Notes under the pieces: model-generated | Database searches by the model: none | What the model was told of the DNA's origin: nothing | The model's input: the letters and a program-made list of their open reading frames with translations, nothing else | DNA from: Pseudomonas entomophila | Lineage (GTDB): Bacteria; Pseudomonadota; Gammaproteobacteria; Pseudomonadales; Pseudomonadaceae | Length of the DNA stretch: 58,551 bases | Direction: 5' to 3' | Assembly (NCBI RefSeq): GCF_013523125.1 | Contig: NZ_JAAMQJ010000031.1 | Span: forward strand, 1 to 58,551 | In this document: one piece after another, positions 39,842 to 50,135 of the stretch | How positions within the stretch are numbered: position 1 is the first letter of the stretch | Layout: each line of letters opens with the position of its first letter | Position numbers and translations under genes: made by a program

Positions 39842-40516
39842 ATGCAGCCCTACGCTATTGCCCCGTCCATTCTTTCCGCCGACTTCGCCCGCTTGGGCGA
39901 AGAGGTCGACAAGGTCCTGGCGGCCGGGGCGGACATCGTCCATTTCGACGTGATGGACAACCACTACGTGCCCAACCTGACCATCGGCCCGATGGTCTGC
40001 ACGGCGCTGCGCAAATACGGCATCACCGCGCCGATCGACGTGCACCTGATGGTCAGCCCGGTCGACCGTATCATCGGCGACTTCGTCGAGGCCGGCGCCA
40101 GCTACATCACCTTCCACCCCGAAGCGACCCAGCACATCGACCGCTCGCTGCAACTGATCCGCGACGGCGGCTGCAAGGCCGGCCTGGTGTTCAACCCGGC
40201 CACGGGCCTGGACGTGCTCAAGTACGTGATGGACAAGGTCGACATGGTGTTGCTGATGAGCGTCAACCCAGGCTTCGGCGGCCAGAAGTTCATCCCCGGC
40301 ACCTTCGACAAGCTGCGCGAAGCGCGGGCTCTGATCGATGCCAGCGGGCGTGACATCCGCCTGGAGATCGACGGCGGCGTGAACGTCAACAACATCCGCG
40401 AGATCGCAGCGGCCGGCGCCGACACCTTCGTCGCCGGTTCGGCGATCTTCAACGCGCCGGACTACCAGAGCGTCATCGCGCAGATGCGCGCCGAACTGGC
40501 TCAGGCCCGCCCATGA
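39842..40516 (+). CDS. rpe: Ribulose-phosphate 3-epimerase
   Basis: Rpe interconverts ribulose-5-P and xylulose-5-P in the pentose phosphate pathway. The 224-aa TIM-barrel protein begins [18 protein letters not shown], has metal-binding [16 protein letters not shown] and DVHLMV, the phosphate loop [13 protein letters not shown] and LEIDGGVN. Its stop overlaps the gph start by four bases, so rpe and gph are coupled. Confidence 0.97.
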   Translation: MQPYAIAPSILSADFARLGEEVDKVLAAGADIVHFDVMDNHYVPNLTIGPMVCTALRKYGITAPIDVHLMVSPVDRIIGDFVEAGASYITFHPEATQHIDRSLQLIRDGGCKAGLVFNPATGLDVLKYVMDKVDMVLLMSVNPGFGGQKFIPGTFDKLREARALIDASGRDIRLEIDGGVNVNNIREIAAAGADTFVAGSAIFNAPDYQSVIAQMRAELAQARP

Positions 40517-41331
40517 GCGGCTTCGAGCAGCTGTTTCCCGGGACGCTGCCGAAGCTTGTGATGTTCGACCTGGACGGCACCCTGATCGATTCGGTGCCGG
40601 ACCTGGCCGCTGCGGTCGACCGCATGCTGGTCGCCCTGGGGCGTGCGCCGGCCGGGCTCGAGGCGGTGCGCCAGTGGGTCGGCAACGGTGCCGAAGTGCT
40701 GGTCCGCCGTGCCCTGGCCGGCAGCCTGGAGCACGCCCAGGTGAGCGACGCCGACGCGGCGCACGGGCTCGAGCTGTTCATGCAGGCCTACGACGAGCCG
40801 CACACGCTGACCACGCTCTACCCGGGCGTGGTCGATACCCTGCGCTGGTTGAACCGGCAGGGCGTGGAGATGGCCTTGATCACCAACAAGCCCGAACGCT
40901 TCGTCGGGCCCTTGCTGGACCAGATGAAGCTCGGCCGGTATTTCCGCTGGATCATCGGCGGCGACACCCTGCCACAGAAAAAGCCCGACCCGGCGGCCTT
41001 GCTGCGGGTCATGCAGATGGCCGGCGCCCAGCCGGGCGAATCGCTGTTCGTGGGCGACTCGCGCAGCGACGTCCTGGCGGCCAAGGCGGCGGGCGTGCCC
41101 TGTGCGGCGCTGAGCTACGGCTACAACCATGGTCGTCCGATCGAAGAGGAATCCCCGGACCTGGTGATCGATGACCTGCGCGCGCTGGTGCCTGGTTGCG
41201 TCGTCACCGACAGTGGGATAACGTTGACGCCTCTTCACGCCTCCCAGGACAAGGATCCCGACGTGATGGTCAACGGCACACTCTGGATGAAAGTCATCAA
41301 GGCACTGGCCCGCTGGCGCTGGCGCGCCTGA
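40513..41331 (+). CDS. gph: Phosphoglycolate phosphatase
   Basis: Gph removes 2-phosphoglycolate formed during DNA repair and other metabolism. It is a 272-aa HAD phosphatase: motif [12 protein letters not shown], motif II LITNKPE, motif III KKPDP and motif [11 protein letters not shown], with a helical cap. After the enzyme core a C-terminal tail of about 35 residues ends [14 protein letters not shown]; this end resembles the trpE leader peptide (see the entry at 41287) and is similar in other Pseudomonas Gph proteins as I recall them. Confidence 0.95.
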   Translation: MSGFEQLFPGTLPKLVMFDLDGTLIDSVPDLAAAVDRMLVALGRAPAGLEAVRQWVGNGAEVLVRRALAGSLEHAQVSDADAAHGLELFMQAYDEPHTLTTLYPGVVDTLRWLNRQGVEMALITNKPERFVGPLLDQMKLGRYFRWIIGGDTLPQKKPDPAALLRVMQMAGAQPGESLFVGDSRSDVLAAKAAGVPCAALSYGYNHGRPIEEESPDLVIDDLRALVPGCVVTDSGITLTPLHASQDKDPDVMVNGTLWMKVIKALARWRWRA

Positions 41332-41357
41332 CGTTCGCCCGCCGGCGCACCGCCGGC
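41287..41357 (+). promoter_or_regulatory. Candidate trpE leader/attenuator overlapping the gph 3' end
   Basis: An internal in-frame ATG at 41287 in gph would encode [14 protein letters not shown], ending at the gph stop. Two Trp codons (41314 and 41320) sit four codons before the stop, followed by a perfect stem GCCGGCG (41341-41347) / CGCCGGC (41351-41357) and the trpE start at 41403. This resembles a trp leader. No U-run follows the stem, and no good ribosome binding site precedes the ATG, so ribosomes translating gph itself may act as the sensor. Confidence 0.5.
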
Positions 41358-41402
41358 CGCTCCACCTGCCCGACCCATTGCTGCTTGCCACGAGGCTGAC
41401 CC

Positions 41403-42887
41403 ATGACCCGCGACGAATTCCTGCGCCTGGCCGCTGCCGGCTACAACCGCATTCCCCTGGCCTTCGAGACCCTGGCCGACTTCGACACGCCGCTGTCGAT
41501 CTACCTGAAGCTGGCCGACCAGCCCAACACCTACCTGCTCGAGTCCGTCCAGGGCGGGGAGAAGTGGGGGCGCTATTCGATGATCGGGCTGCCGTCGCGC
41601 ACGGTGCTGCGGGTGCACGATCACCAGGTCAGCGTCCTGCAGGATGGCGTGCAGGTCGAGTGCCATGATGTCGAGGACCCGCTGGCGTTCGTCGAGCAGT
41701 TCAAGGAGCGCTACAAGGTCGCCGACATTCCGGGCCTGCCGCGCTTCAACGGCGGGCTGGTCGGGTATTTCGGCTATGACTGCGTGCGGTACGTGGAGAC
41801 ACGCCTGGGCCCATGCCCCAACCCCGATCCGCTGGGTGTGCCGGACATCCTGCTGATGGTGTCCGACGCCGTCGTGGTGTTCGACAACCTGGCGGGCAAG
41901 ATGCATGCGATCGTGCTGGTCGACCCGGCCCAGGACAACGCCTTCGAGGCAGGGCAGGCACGCCTTCAGACCTTGCTGGCCACGCTGCGCGAGCCGCTCC
42001 TGCCGCGTCGTGGGCTCGACCTGGGTGGGCCACAGGCTGCCGAACCGGCGTTCCGCTCCAGCTTCACCCGCGAGGACTACGAGCGCGCGGTCGATACCAT
42101 CAAGGAGTACATCCTGGCCGGCGACTGCATGCAGGTGGTGCCGTCCCAGCGCATGTCGATCGACTTCCAGGCAGCGCCCATCGACCTGTACCGGGCGCTG
42201 CGAGCGTTCAACCCCACGCCGTACATGTACTTCTTCAACTTCGGCGACTTCCACGTCGTCGGCAGCTCGCCGGAAGTGCTGGTGCGGGTCGAGGACAACC
42301 TGGTCACGGTCCGTCCGATCGCCGGCACCCGGCCACGGGGCGCGACCGAGGAAGCCGACCGTGCGCTCGAGCAGGACCTGCTCTCGGACGAGAAGGAAAT
42401 CGCCGAACACCTGATGCTCATCGACCTGGGCCGCAACGACACCGGACGTGTCTCGCAGACCGGCAGCGTGCGCCTGACCGAGAAGATGGTGATCGAGCGC
42501 TACTCCAACGTGATGCACATCGTCTCCAACGTCACCGGGCAATTGCGCGAAGACCTGACGGCCATGGATGCCCTGCGCGCCATCCTGCCAGCCGGCACCT
42601 TGTCGGGGGCGCCGAAGATCCGTGCCATGGAGATCATCGACGAGCTGGAGCCGGTCAAGCGCGGCGTTTATGGCGGTGCGGTCGGCTATTTTGCCTGGAA
42701 CGGCAACATGGACACCGCAATCGCCATTCGCACCGCCGTGATCAAGGACGGCGAACTGCACGTGCAGGCCGGTGGCGGGATCGTCGCCGACTCGGTACCG
42801 GCGCTGGAGTGGGAAGAAACCATCAACAAGCGCCGCGCCATGTTCCGGGCCGTGGCGCTCGCCGAGCAGTCCACGCGCCAGGCGTGA
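41403..42887 (+). CDS. trpE: Anthranilate synthase component I
   Basis: TrpE uses chorismate and ammonia or TrpG-derived glutamine nitrogen to make anthranilate, the first tryptophan-specific step. The 494-aa product has the LLES motif ([18 protein letters not shown]) of the tryptophan feedback site, and the catalytic chorismate-binding domain with [48 protein letters not shown] and [16 protein letters not shown]. It is separate from trpG, with estP between them. Confidence 0.97.
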   Translation: MTRDEFLRLAAAGYNRIPLAFETLADFDTPLSIYLKLADQPNTYLLESVQGGEKWGRYSMIGLPSRTVLRVHDHQVSVLQDGVQVECHDVEDPLAFVEQFKERYKVADIPGLPRFNGGLVGYFGYDCVRYVETRLGPCPNPDPLGVPDILLMVSDAVVVFDNLAGKMHAIVLVDPAQDNAFEAGQARLQTLLATLREPLLPRRGLDLGGPQAAEPAFRSSFTREDYERAVDTIKEYILAGDCMQVVPSQRMSIDFQAAPIDLYRALRAFNPTPYMYFFNFGDFHVVGSSPEVLVRVEDNLVTVRPIAGTRPRGATEEADRALEQDLLSDEKEIAEHLMLIDLGRNDTGRVSQTGSVRLTEKMVIERYSNVMHIVSNVTGQLREDLTAMDALRAILPAGTLSGAPKIRAMEIIDELEPVKRGVYGGAVGYFAWNGNMDTAIAIRTAVIKDGELHVQAGGGIVADSVPALEWEETINKRRAMFRAVALAEQSTRQA

Positions 42888-42946
42888 TCGCCGTCAGCCG
42901 TGCGACGGGGCGCTATCCTGTCGCGCGGCCGACCCCGTGAACCGCC

Positions 42947-44833
42947 TCAGAAGTCCAGGCTCAGGGCCAGGTTCACCCCTTGCTGGGTGAGTTCGCCCTG
43001 TTTGCGCCAGTCGTAATGAGCCCCTAGGCGCACGCCCGGCGCCACCTCCTGGGTGAGGCCCAGGCTGGCCCGCGTCAGCTGGCTGTCCGGGCGATAGCCG
43101 GCCAGGCTGAAGCGGTTGCCTGGCAGGCGCTTGAGATTCAGCGTCACCGACTGGGCGTCGTCTTCGAATTCGTGCTCCCGTGCCGCTTCTGCGAACAGCC
43201 GCGTGCGAGGCGTCAGGTCCAGGCCGGCTTGCAGGCCGGCGCCCAGGCGTTTCGACGTACGTGTCTGCGTCTCGACGTCGAGAGCCGTGGAGCGGTCGCT
43301 GCGCTCGCCGTACCCCCCGACATGGACTCGGGCATAGTCGGCGCTGAGGAAGGGCGACAGTTGCCAGCGGCTGGTCTCGGGCATGAGGTTCACGCCCAGG
43401 CGGCCCATGGCGGCCCAGGCATGGCCGTCGGTGTCGCCGCGCTCGGTACGCTGGCCGACGCCCAGGGCGAAGCTCCGTTTCAGGTCGTCGTAGTCCAGGT
43501 GGCCAGCCGTGAGGGCAGCATCGGCCCACCAGCGGTCATGCGCATACTGGGCGAAGGCCGTCGCCAGGTAGCTGTGCAACCGGTAGCGCGAGTCTTGCGC
43601 GCCGAGTTCCAGCGACTGTCGCCCTGCGCCACCGGCCACGCCCAGCCGCCAGTCCTCGTTCACGCGGTAGCTGCCGCCCACGGTCAGCTGGTGGCCGCGG
43701 CCGTCCCCACTGGCGGCGCTGCGCTGCCCGTCGATGTCCAGGTCCTGACCGCTGGCGGCGACGATCGCCTGCCACTGGCCTGTCGCCTGCCAGGGGGCCT
43801 GCCACTGGCTGCGCAGGGTGTCCTGGTGGACCGCCAGGCTGCCCAGCGCCATGTCGGGCAGCAGCGACAGTTCCCCGGGTGCCGAGAGGATCGAGTAGGC
43901 GTAGTCGGCGATCAGGCGCTGGCCTGCCGTGGTCGGGTGCACGGCATCGTTGAACAGCAGGCGCTCAGGGTCGGGGGTCAGGCCGTCGATGCCATAGACC
44001 GGGTTCTGCAGGCAGTTGTTGCCGCTGTAGCAGGTGCCGACCAGGTTCTGGTCCGGGGCCAGGCCGAACGCCGCAGGGTCGCGGATGGCTTCCTGCAGCA
44101 ACCCGGGTACGTTGAGCGGAATGATCTGCGCATCGATTTGCCCCAGCTGTCCGACCAGCGCCTGGTTGAAGGCCCCGGACAGTTGGGACAGCGCCCCTTG
44201 CAGAGGCGAGCCACTGAAAATGGGCGTCTGCCCCAGGTCGGGCAGCAGCCAGACCAGGATGTAGCGGGCGCCAGCCTGTTGCAGCGCCTGGGCACTGGCC
44301 GCCAGGCGCGAGGCGGCCGCAGTTGCACCTGCCGGACTGGTGACCCGTCCCTGCAGGAAGTCGTTACCACCTCCGGTCAGGTAATACAGCGCGTTGGGGT
44401 CGGCCCTGCGTCCATTGGCCAGGTAGCCTGGCCGACGTCTGTCGATGCCGGCTTCCGGACTTTGCACGAGGGAGGTGCCGATGATCGAGTCGAGGATCTG
44501 GTCGGTCCGATAGCCACCGACCGCCCAGTTGTCGCCATCCGGCAGGCCCAGTGTGGGATTCAGCGGTGAGGTGGAGGGCAGTAGCGCCGTCGGTGCGATA
44601 CCCAGTTGCTGGCCCAGCAGGGTAGGCGAGACCTGCCCATACGTACCGTCCGGCCCTCGATTGGTGAAGCGCATGCCCCCGGGCAGGTGCTGGGTATCGG
44701 GAAACTGACCGGCGTCGCTCAGGCTGTCGCCGAACACGACCATGCCCGAGTAAGGCGTCGGGGCGGCCAGGGCATGCCCCGCCGACAGAATGAGCGTGCC
44801 GAGCAGCGCGCGCAGGAAGGGGGGAGTGCGCAT
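42947..44833 (-). CDS. estP: GDSL esterase autotransporter EstP/EstA
   Basis: A 628-aa type V secreted esterase that stays anchored in the outer membrane. The ATG at 44833 begins a signal peptide ([23 protein letters not shown]); the frame's further extension is unlikely. The SGNH/GDSL passenger has nucleophile [13 protein letters not shown], the Asn block [13 protein letters not shown], and the Asp/His pair in [14 protein letters not shown]. The C-terminal 260 residues form an autotransporter barrel ending LALSLDF. P. putida KT2440 has estP in the same place between trpE and trpG. Confidence 0.93.
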   Translation of the reverse strand: MRTPPFLRALLGTLILSAGHALAAPTPYSGMVVFGDSLSDAGQFPDTQHLPGGMRFTNRGPDGTYGQVSPTLLGQQLGIAPTALLPSTSPLNPTLGLPDGDNWAVGGYRTDQILDSIIGTSLVQSPEAGIDRRRPGYLANGRRADPNALYYLTGGGNDFLQGRVTSPAGATAAASRLAASAQALQQAGARYILVWLLPDLGQTPIFSGSPLQGALSQLSGAFNQALVGQLGQIDAQIIPLNVPGLLQEAIRDPAAFGLAPDQNLVGTCYSGNNCLQNPVYGIDGLTPDPERLLFNDAVHPTTAGQRLIADYAYSILSAPGELSLLPDMALGSLAVHQDTLRSQWQAPWQATGQWQAIVAASGQDLDIDGQRSAASGDGRGHQLTVGGSYRVNEDWRLGVAGGAGRQSLELGAQDSRYRLHSYLATAFAQYAHDRWWADAALTAGHLDYDDLKRSFALGVGQRTERGDTDGHAWAAMGRLGVNLMPETSRWQLSPFLSADYARVHVGGYGERSDRSTALDVETQTRTSKRLGAGLQAGLDLTPRTRLFAEAAREHEFEDDAQSVTLNLKRLPGNRFSLAGYRPDSQLTRASLGLTQEVAPGVRLGAHYDWRKQGELTQQGVNLALSLDF

Positions 44834-45167
44834 GGGATGGTCCTTGTTATCGATGTTGTGAGGGAACGATAGCCGACCCTGGAAACGCGGCCGGTGAACC
44901 AGGCGCATGCTGGTGCAGTCGGTTTTCTCCGGTATAGGAGACGCTTCCCAAGTTCGGTTAGGAAATTTCCCAGGCAACTCGTCATGTACGCTGATAGACG
45001 CGGGGGCTTCGATCGAGGTGAAAAAAGCGCTTCGAACAGGTGCGTCATCCTGTGACCCAGTACAGAGGCCGGCGCTCGATGCAGCGCAGATCCGGCGCCT
45101 GCGGACAGCCTGCGATCAGGCGGAAAAACCTCGGAAAAAGTGATCGACGCTCGCTTCGGCGCGACGC

Positions 45168-45173
45168 TATACT
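45168..45173 (+). promoter_or_regulatory. Candidate -10 box for the trpGDC transcript
   Basis: TATACT lies about 66 bases before the leader peptide start and 396 bases before trpG. No good -35 box is seen at 16-18 bases, so an activator or weak promoter is possible. The stretch 44834-45167, between estP and this box, contains no supported gene. Confidence 0.4.
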
Positions 45174-45238
45174 CGGGCCACATTTCACGCAGGCCATGGC
45201 ATCACGCCATGCTCGCACACCCTCGATGGTTAGGTAGC

Positions 45239-45289
45239 ATGACCTGTCACGTGACGACTGCATTCACCCGTTGGTGGCGCTTCCTCTAG
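45239..45289 (+). CDS. trp leader peptide upstream of trpGDC
   Basis: A 16-codon frame reads MTCHVTTAFTRWWRFL and stops with TAG. Tandem Trp codons at 45272-45277 sit three codons before the stop, the classic design of a trp attenuator peptide. An in-frame upstream ATG at 45209 would add ten residues including another Trp. The 5' arm of a perfect hairpin begins directly after the Trp codons. Attenuation of trpGDC has been reported in P. putida (from memory). Too short for usual gene calling. Confidence 0.7.
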   Translation: MTCHVTTAFTRWWRFL

Positions 45290-45330
45290 GAAGCGGCAAG
45301 TCGTTGCGGTTTGAAACCGGACCCTGCCGC
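45278..45330 (+). promoter_or_regulatory. Competing RNA stems of the trpGDC leader
   Basis: CGCTTCC (45278-45284) pairs with GGAAGCG (45289-45295) around the leader stop codon. The overlapping segment GCGGCA (45293-45298) can instead pair with TGCCGC (45325-45330). The two stems exclude each other, as expected of an attenuator: a ribosome stalled at the Trp codons would block the first stem. A clear terminator with U-run is not visible; the best later hairpin is GGCAG/CTGCC (45514-45527), followed by GTTTCTCT. Confidence 0.5.
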
Positions 45331-45568
45331 CGTCATCGGCCAGCAGGTTCCAGATTCCAGACAGCTCACCGGTACGGCGGCTCCAACCCCCAGGAGAACG
45401 CCCCATGCCGATTCACCGTTCCATGCCTTGCACGATACCCCGCACGCGCCCTGCCAGCGATGTGTGGCTTGCCCTGCGCGCTGTATGGCGCCGGGTGGTC
45501 GGCGCAGGTTCGCGGCAGGTCGCTGCCCCAGGGTGTTTCTCTCATCGACTCGAGTGCACAGGTGCCCC

Positions 45569-46162
45569 ATGCTGCTGATGATCGACAACTACGACTCCTT
45601 CACCTACAACGTGGTCCAGTACCTGGGCGAGCTGGGGGCCGAGGTCAAGGTCATCCGCAACGATGAGCTGACCCTCGCCGAGATCGAGGCCCTGGCCCCG
45701 GAGCGCATCGTCGTCTCTCCCGGCCCCTGCACCCCGAGCGAAGCCGGGATCTCCCTCGACGCCATCCGGCATTTCGCCGGCAAGCTGCCGATCCTGGGCG
45801 TCTGCCTGGGCCATCAGTCCATCGGCCAGGCGTTCGGCGGTGAGGTGGTGCGCGCCCGTCAGGTGATGCATGGCAAGACCAGCCCCGTTCATCATCGCGA
45901 CCTGGGCGTGTTCGCCGAATTGGCCAACCCGGTCACCGTGACGCGCTACCACTCGCTGGTGGTCAAGCGCGAGACCTTGCCCGAGTGCCTGGAGGTCACG
46001 GCCTGGACGGCGCACGAGGACGGCTCGGTGGACGAGATCATGGGCCTGCGCCACAAGACCCTGAACGTCGAGGGCGTGCAGTTCCACCCTGAATCGATCC
46101 TGACCGAACAAGGCCACGAGCTGTTCGCCAACTTCCTCAAGCAGACCGGCGGACAGCGCTAA
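45569..46162 (+). CDS. trpG: Anthranilate synthase component II (glutamine amidotransferase)
   Basis: TrpG supplies ammonia from glutamine to TrpE. The ATG at 45569 gives [14 protein letters not shown], the family start, and 197 aa. Class I amidotransferase residues are present: nucleophile Cys in [15 protein letters not shown] and the His/Glu pair in FHPESIL. The open frame continues upstream without homology. It is the first structural gene of trpGDC after a long leader. Confidence 0.97.
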   Translation: MLLMIDNYDSFTYNVVQYLGELGAEVKVIRNDELTLAEIEALAPERIVVSPGPCTPSEAGISLDAIRHFAGKLPILGVCLGHQSIGQAFGGEVVRARQVMHGKTSPVHHRDLGVFAELANPVTVTRYHSLVVKRETLPECLEVTAWTAHEDGSVDEIMGLRHKTLNVEGVQFHPESILTEQGHELFANFLKQTGGQR

Positions 46163-46171
46163 GGACAGACC

Positions 46172-47221
46172 ATGGATATCAAGAATGCATTGAGCCGCAT
46201 CGTCGGCCAGCTGGACCTGTCGACCGACGAGATGCGCGATGTCATGCGCCAGATCATGACGGGCCAGTGCAGCGAGTCGCAGATCGGCGCCTTTCTCATG
46301 GCCATGCGCATGAAGAGCGAAAGCATCGACGAGATCGTCGGCGCCGTGTCGGTGATGCGCGAGCTGGCCGACAAGGTCGAGCTGGCAAGCCTCGAGGGCG
46401 TGGTCGACATCGTCGGCACCGGGGGCGATGGCGCCAACATCTTCAACGTGTCCACGGCGTCTGCCTTCGTGCTGGCCGCGGCAGGCTGCCCGGTGGCCAA
46501 GCATGGCAACCGGGCGGTCTCGGGCAAGAGCGGCAGTGCCGACTTGCTGGAAGCCGCCGGGATCTACCTCAACCTCACCCCGGTGCAGGTGGCGCGCTGC
46601 GTCGATGCGCTGGGCATCGGCTTCATGTTCGCCCAGGGCCACCATTCGGCGATGAAGCATGCTGCCGGGCCACGACGCGACCTGGGCCTGCGCACCCTGT
46701 TCAACATGCTGGGCCCGCTTACGAATCCGGCCGGTGTGCGCCACCAGGTCGTCGGCGTGTTCAGCCAGGCCCTGTGCAGGCCGTTGGCCGAAGTGCTGCA
46801 GCGCATGGGCAGCACGCATGTGCTGGTGGTGCACTCCAAGGATGGTCTGGACGAGTTCAGTCTGGCGGCGCCGACCTTCGTCGCCGAGCTGAACAAGGGC
46901 GAGATTTCCGAGTACTGGGTCGAGCCTGAAGATCTGGGTATCAAGAGCCAGAGCCTGCATGGTCTGGCAGTGGACGGTCCGCAGGCCTCCCTGGCGCTGA
47001 TCCGCGATGCCCTGGGCCGGCGCAAGACCGAAGAAGGACAGAAGGCGGCCGAAATGATCGTGCTCAACGCAGGCGCTGCGCTGTACGCGGCCGACCATGC
47101 CATGAGCCTCAAGTCAGGGGTCGATCTGGCGCACGATGTGCTGCACACCGGGCTCGCCTGGGAAAAAGTGCAGGAGCTGGGCGCCTTTACTGCGGTATTC
47201 AAGCAGGAGAACGAAGTATGA
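46172..47221 (+). CDS. trpD: Anthranilate phosphoribosyltransferase
   Basis: TrpD joins anthranilate with PRPP. The 349-aa protein has the PRPP/anthranilate-binding motifs [33 protein letters not shown] and the segment HHSAMKHA, plus GPLTNPA. It begins nine bases after trpG and overlaps trpC by four bases, giving a tightly coupled trpGDC operon. Confidence 0.97.
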   Translation: MDIKNALSRIVGQLDLSTDEMRDVMRQIMTGQCSESQIGAFLMAMRMKSESIDEIVGAVSVMRELADKVELASLEGVVDIVGTGGDGANIFNVSTASAFVLAAAGCPVAKHGNRAVSGKSGSADLLEAAGIYLNLTPVQVARCVDALGIGFMFAQGHHSAMKHAAGPRRDLGLRTLFNMLGPLTNPAGVRHQVVGVFSQALCRPLAEVLQRMGSTHVLVVHSKDGLDEFSLAAPTFVAELNKGEISEYWVEPEDLGIKSQSLHGLAVDGPQASLALIRDALGRRKTEEGQKAAEMIVLNAGAALYAADHAMSLKSGVDLAHDVLHTGLAWEKVQELGAFTAVFKQENEV

Positions 47222-48054
47222 GCGTACCGACGGTGTTGGAGAAGATTCTGGCGCGCAAGGTCGAGGAAGTGGCCGAGCGCCGCCGCCGGGTGGGGCTGGA
47301 CGAACTCGAGCGGCTGGCCGCCGCGGCCGATGCGCCGCGGGGGTTTGCCAGGGCGCTGATCGAGCAGGCCGGGCAGAAGAAACCGGCGGTGATCGCCGAG
47401 ATCAAGAAGGCCTCGCCGAGCAAGGGCGTGATCCGCGAGCAGTTCGAGCCGGCCGACATCGCGGCCAGCTACGAGAAGGGCGGTGCGACCTGCCTGTCGG
47501 TGCTGACCGACATCGATTTCTTCCAGGGCGCCGATGCGTACTTGCAGCAAGCGCGTGCGGCCTGTGCCCTGCCGGTCATTCGCAAGGACTTCCTGATCGA
47601 CCCCTATCAGGTGGTGGAAGCCCGCGCGTTGGGGGCCGACTGCATCTTGCTGATCGTATCGGCACTGGACGACGTGCGCATGGCCGAACTGGCCGCGACG
47701 GCCCGGCACGTGGGTCTGGACGTGCTGGTGGAAGTGCATGACGGCGACGAGCTGGAGCGTGCGCTCGCCACGCTGGACACGCCGTTGATCGGCGTGAACA
47801 ACCGCAACCTGCACACCTTCGAGGTCAGCCTGGAAACCACGCTGGACCTGCTGCCGCGCATTCCGCGCGACCGCCTGGCGATCACCGAGAGCGGCGTGCT
47901 CAACCGGGCCGACGTCGACCTGATGAAGATCAACGAGGTGTATGCCTTCCTGGTCGGCGAGGCCTTCATGCGGGCCGAGTTGCCGGGGCAGGAGTTGCAG
48001 CGTCTGTTCTTCCCCGAACTGCCGGTGCAGGGGTCGAGCGGCACGCTGGACTGA
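47218..48054 (+). CDS. trpC: Indole-3-glycerol phosphate synthase
   Basis: TrpC closes the indole ring from CdRP. It is a 278-aa monofunctional enzyme (not fused to TrpF). The TIM barrel includes [15 protein letters not shown] with the catalytic Lys, [34 protein letters not shown] and TESGV. It overlaps trpD by four bases and ends the trpGDC operon. Confidence 0.97.
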   Translation: MSVPTVLEKILARKVEEVAERRRRVGLDELERLAAAADAPRGFARALIEQAGQKKPAVIAEIKKASPSKGVIREQFEPADIAASYEKGGATCLSVLTDIDFFQGADAYLQQARAACALPVIRKDFLIDPYQVVEARALGADCILLIVSALDDVRMAELAATARHVGLDVLVEVHDGDELERALATLDTPLIGVNNRNLHTFEVSLETTLDLLPRIPRDRLAITESGVLNRADVDLMKINEVYAFLVGEAFMRAELPGQELQRLFFPELPVQGSSGTLD

Positions 48055-48121
48055 GCCTGCTGGCCGGTTTCACGCGACAGGGACTGTTGAGGCCGCACGA
48101 CGGCACGGACGAGGAAGCGCG

Positions 48122-48826
48122 ATGACGGACGGTGTGTTGAACCTTGCGGTGGAACAGGGCCTGCAGGCCGAGCAGGCGTTGCTGACGGAGGTCTGTCAGG
48201 GGCAACGCGAATCTGGCTTACTGGTCTGGCGACCTACCGACCGAGCGCTGGTCATGCCTCGGCGCATGAGCCGTCTGGAGGGCTTCGACGCCGCCCGTCG
48301 GCAGCTCGCCGACGCGGGTTGGCCGATCCTGCTGCGCGAGACCGGCGGCGAACCCGTGCCGCAATCGCCTGCGACGGTCAACCTGGCGCTGGTCTATGTG
48401 GCGCCGCGCAGTGAAGGCGATCAGGGTCGGATCGAGCGGGCCTACGAGCGGCTGTGCCTTCCGCTGTGCGATCTGCTCGGGGTCTGGGGCGTGGACACGT
48501 CGCTGGGCGAGGTGGAAGGCGCCTTCTGCGATGGCCGCTACAACGTCAACATCCAGGGGCGCAAGTGGGTCGGTACGGCTCAGCGTTGGCGCCAGGGGCT
48601 GGGCGGCAAGCGACCGGTCGTGCTGGTCCATGGCGCCTTGCTGCTCGAGGACGAGCGCGCCTCGATGATTCAGGCCGTGAACCGTTTCAACACCTGTTGC
48701 GCGCTGGCGCAACGCTGCCGGGTCGAGAGTCACATCGCCTTGAGCGAAGTGGTGCCCGACGCGCCTTGGGCACGTGACTTCGTCGAGGTGTATCGGCACG
48801 TGCTGCAGGACTTGCCCTGCGAGTGA
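48122..48826 (+). CDS. Lipoate-protein ligase A family protein
   Basis: A 234-aa protein of the biotin/lipoate ligase fold. Family landmarks are the N-terminal substrate loop (LLVWRPTDRALVMPRRMS), the RETGGEPVPQSPATVNLAL motif that corresponds to the RRxSGGGxVxHD region, and the invariant Lys in NIQGRKWVGTAQ. GGGAVYHD-type residues are altered (GGEPVPQSP), so activity may differ from LplA. It follows trpC by 67 bases and could be co-transcribed; it converges on vfr with 11 bases between stops. Confidence 0.8.
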   Translation: MTDGVLNLAVEQGLQAEQALLTEVCQGQRESGLLVWRPTDRALVMPRRMSRLEGFDAARRQLADAGWPILLRETGGEPVPQSPATVNLALVYVAPRSEGDQGRIERAYERLCLPLCDLLGVWGVDTSLGEVEGAFCDGRYNVNIQGRKWVGTAQRWRQGLGGKRPVVLVHGALLLEDERASMIQAVNRFNTCCALAQRCRVESHIALSEVVPDAPWARDFVEVYRHVLQDLPCE

Positions 48827-48837
48827 CGCCTTGAGGG

Positions 48838-49482
48838 TCAGCGGGCACCCAGCACGACCATGGTCTTGCCTTTGACCTGCACCAGGTTGCGCTCTTCGAG
48901 GTCCTTGAGCACGCGTCCGACCATCTCCCGGGAGCAGCCGACGATGCGGCCGATCTCCTGGCGAGTCACCTTGATCTGCATGCCCTCTGGATGGGTCATC
49001 GCGTCAGGCTGCTGGCACAACTCCAGCAGGCAACGGGCCACGCGGCCGGTCACGTCGAGAAAGGCCAGGTCGCCGACCTTGCGTGTGGTGTTGCGCAACC
49101 GTTGCGCCATCTGCGCGCCCAGGGCGTACAGGATCTGCGGATCCTGATCGGCCAATTCGCGAAACTTCCCGTAGCTGATTTCCGCAATCTCGCAATCGGT
49201 CTTGGCACGTACCCAGGCACTGCGTTGACGCGCTTCTTCGTCCGGGCCGAACAGCCCCAGTTCGCCGAAGAAGTCGCCGACGTTGAGGTAGGCGATGATC
49301 ATTTCATGACCGTCGTCGTCTTCGATCAGGATGGTGACCGAACCCTTGAGGATGAAGGACAGGCTGTCGGCGATGTCGCCGGCGTTGATGAGATTGCTTT
49401 TGGCCGCATGGCGGCGTCGCTGACAGTGCGCCAGCAACTTGTCGATGTTCTTGATTCGAGGAGCCAACGCTGAGGCGACCAT
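48838..49482 (-). CDS. vfr: cAMP-responsive global regulator Vfr/Crp
   Basis: A 214-aa CRP-family regulator. The ATG at 49482 matches the known start ([17 protein letters not shown]) and has AGGA upstream; a longer start at 49503 is less likely. The cyclic nucleotide-binding domain includes [10 protein letters not shown] and the [11 protein letters not shown] segment where cAMP-contacting Arg and Ser/Thr residues lie. The C-terminal [22 protein letters not shown] is very close to that of E. coli CRP. In P. putida it binds cAMP with very high affinity; in P. aeruginosa it controls virulence. Confidence 0.95.
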   Translation of the reverse strand: MVASALAPRIKNIDKLLAHCQRRRHAAKSNLINAGDIADSLSFILKGSVTILIEDDDGHEMIIAYLNVGDFFGELGLFGPDEEARQRSAWVRAKTDCEIAEISYGKFRELADQDPQILYALGAQMAQRLRNTTRKVGDLAFLDVTGRVARCLLELCQQPDAMTHPEGMQIKVTRQEIGRIVGCSREMVGRVLKDLEERNLVQVKGKTMVVLGAR

Positions 49483-49671
49483 CACGGAGTCCTGTCCACG
49501 CATGCACGAAGAGTTTCTATCGATTGTTTGACGGTGAGCCGCCAGCTAATTGGCGCCAGCTTATCAGACGGTGTACTGCACGTCGGTAGCTAACCGAGGC
49601 GACTTTACCGTTTCCAAGCGAACCGACAGCGTCTAAGCTGAGGGCCTTTTGTCAGTCAGGAGTCAGGCACA

Positions 49672-50094
49672 ATGAAGGCGCGTATCCAGTGGGCCGGCGA
49701 GGCCATGTTCCTCGGTGAGTCGGGCAGCGGGCATGTGGTCGTCATGGACGGCCCACCCGAGGCCGGAGGACGGAACCTGGGCGTGCGTCCGATGGAAATG
49801 CTGCTGCTAGGCCTGGGCGGCTGCAGCAGCTTCGACATCGTGAGCATCCTGAAGAAGTCGCGTCAGCGCGTGGAAAGTTGCGAGGCGTTCCTCGAGGCCG
49901 ATCGGGCCGACGAAGAGCCCAAGGTCTTCACCCGCATCCACATGAACTTCGTGATCAAGGGGCGTGGGCTGAAGGAAACGCAGGTCAAGCGTGCCGTGGA
50001 GCTGTCGGCGGAAAAGTATTGCTCGGCGTCCATCATGCTCGAACGTGCCGGGGTAGAGGTCACCCACGGCTACGAAATCGTCGAACTGGACTGA
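49672..50094 (+). CDS. OsmC family protein
   Basis: A 140-aa OsmC/Ohr-fold protein, a family of thiol peroxidases acting on organic hydroperoxides. The two redox cysteines are in LLGLGGCSSFD and SAEKYCSASIM. The sequence is of the YhfA-like branch, whose substrate is unknown. Divergent from vfr; the YhfA-Crp neighbourhood is also found in E. coli. Confidence 0.88.
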   Translation: MKARIQWAGEAMFLGESGSGHVVVMDGPPEAGGRNLGVRPMEMLLLGLGGCSSFDIVSILKKSRQRVESCEAFLEADRADEEPKVFTRIHMNFVIKGRGLKETQVKRAVELSAEKYCSASIMLERAGVEVTHGYEIVELD

Positions 50095-50106
50095 GGCACG
50101 CAGGAT

Positions 50107-50126
50107 CGGGGGCGCGCAGGCCCCCG
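50107..50126. terminator. Hairpin between convergent osmC-like gene and coq7
   Basis: CGGGGGC (50107-50113) pairs perfectly with GCCCCCG (50120-50126), 13 bases past the osmC-like stop and 10 bases past the coq7 stop. The stem is strong but lacks a U-run in either direction; it could serve both genes. Confidence 0.5.
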
Positions 50127-50135
50127 AATGCCGCG

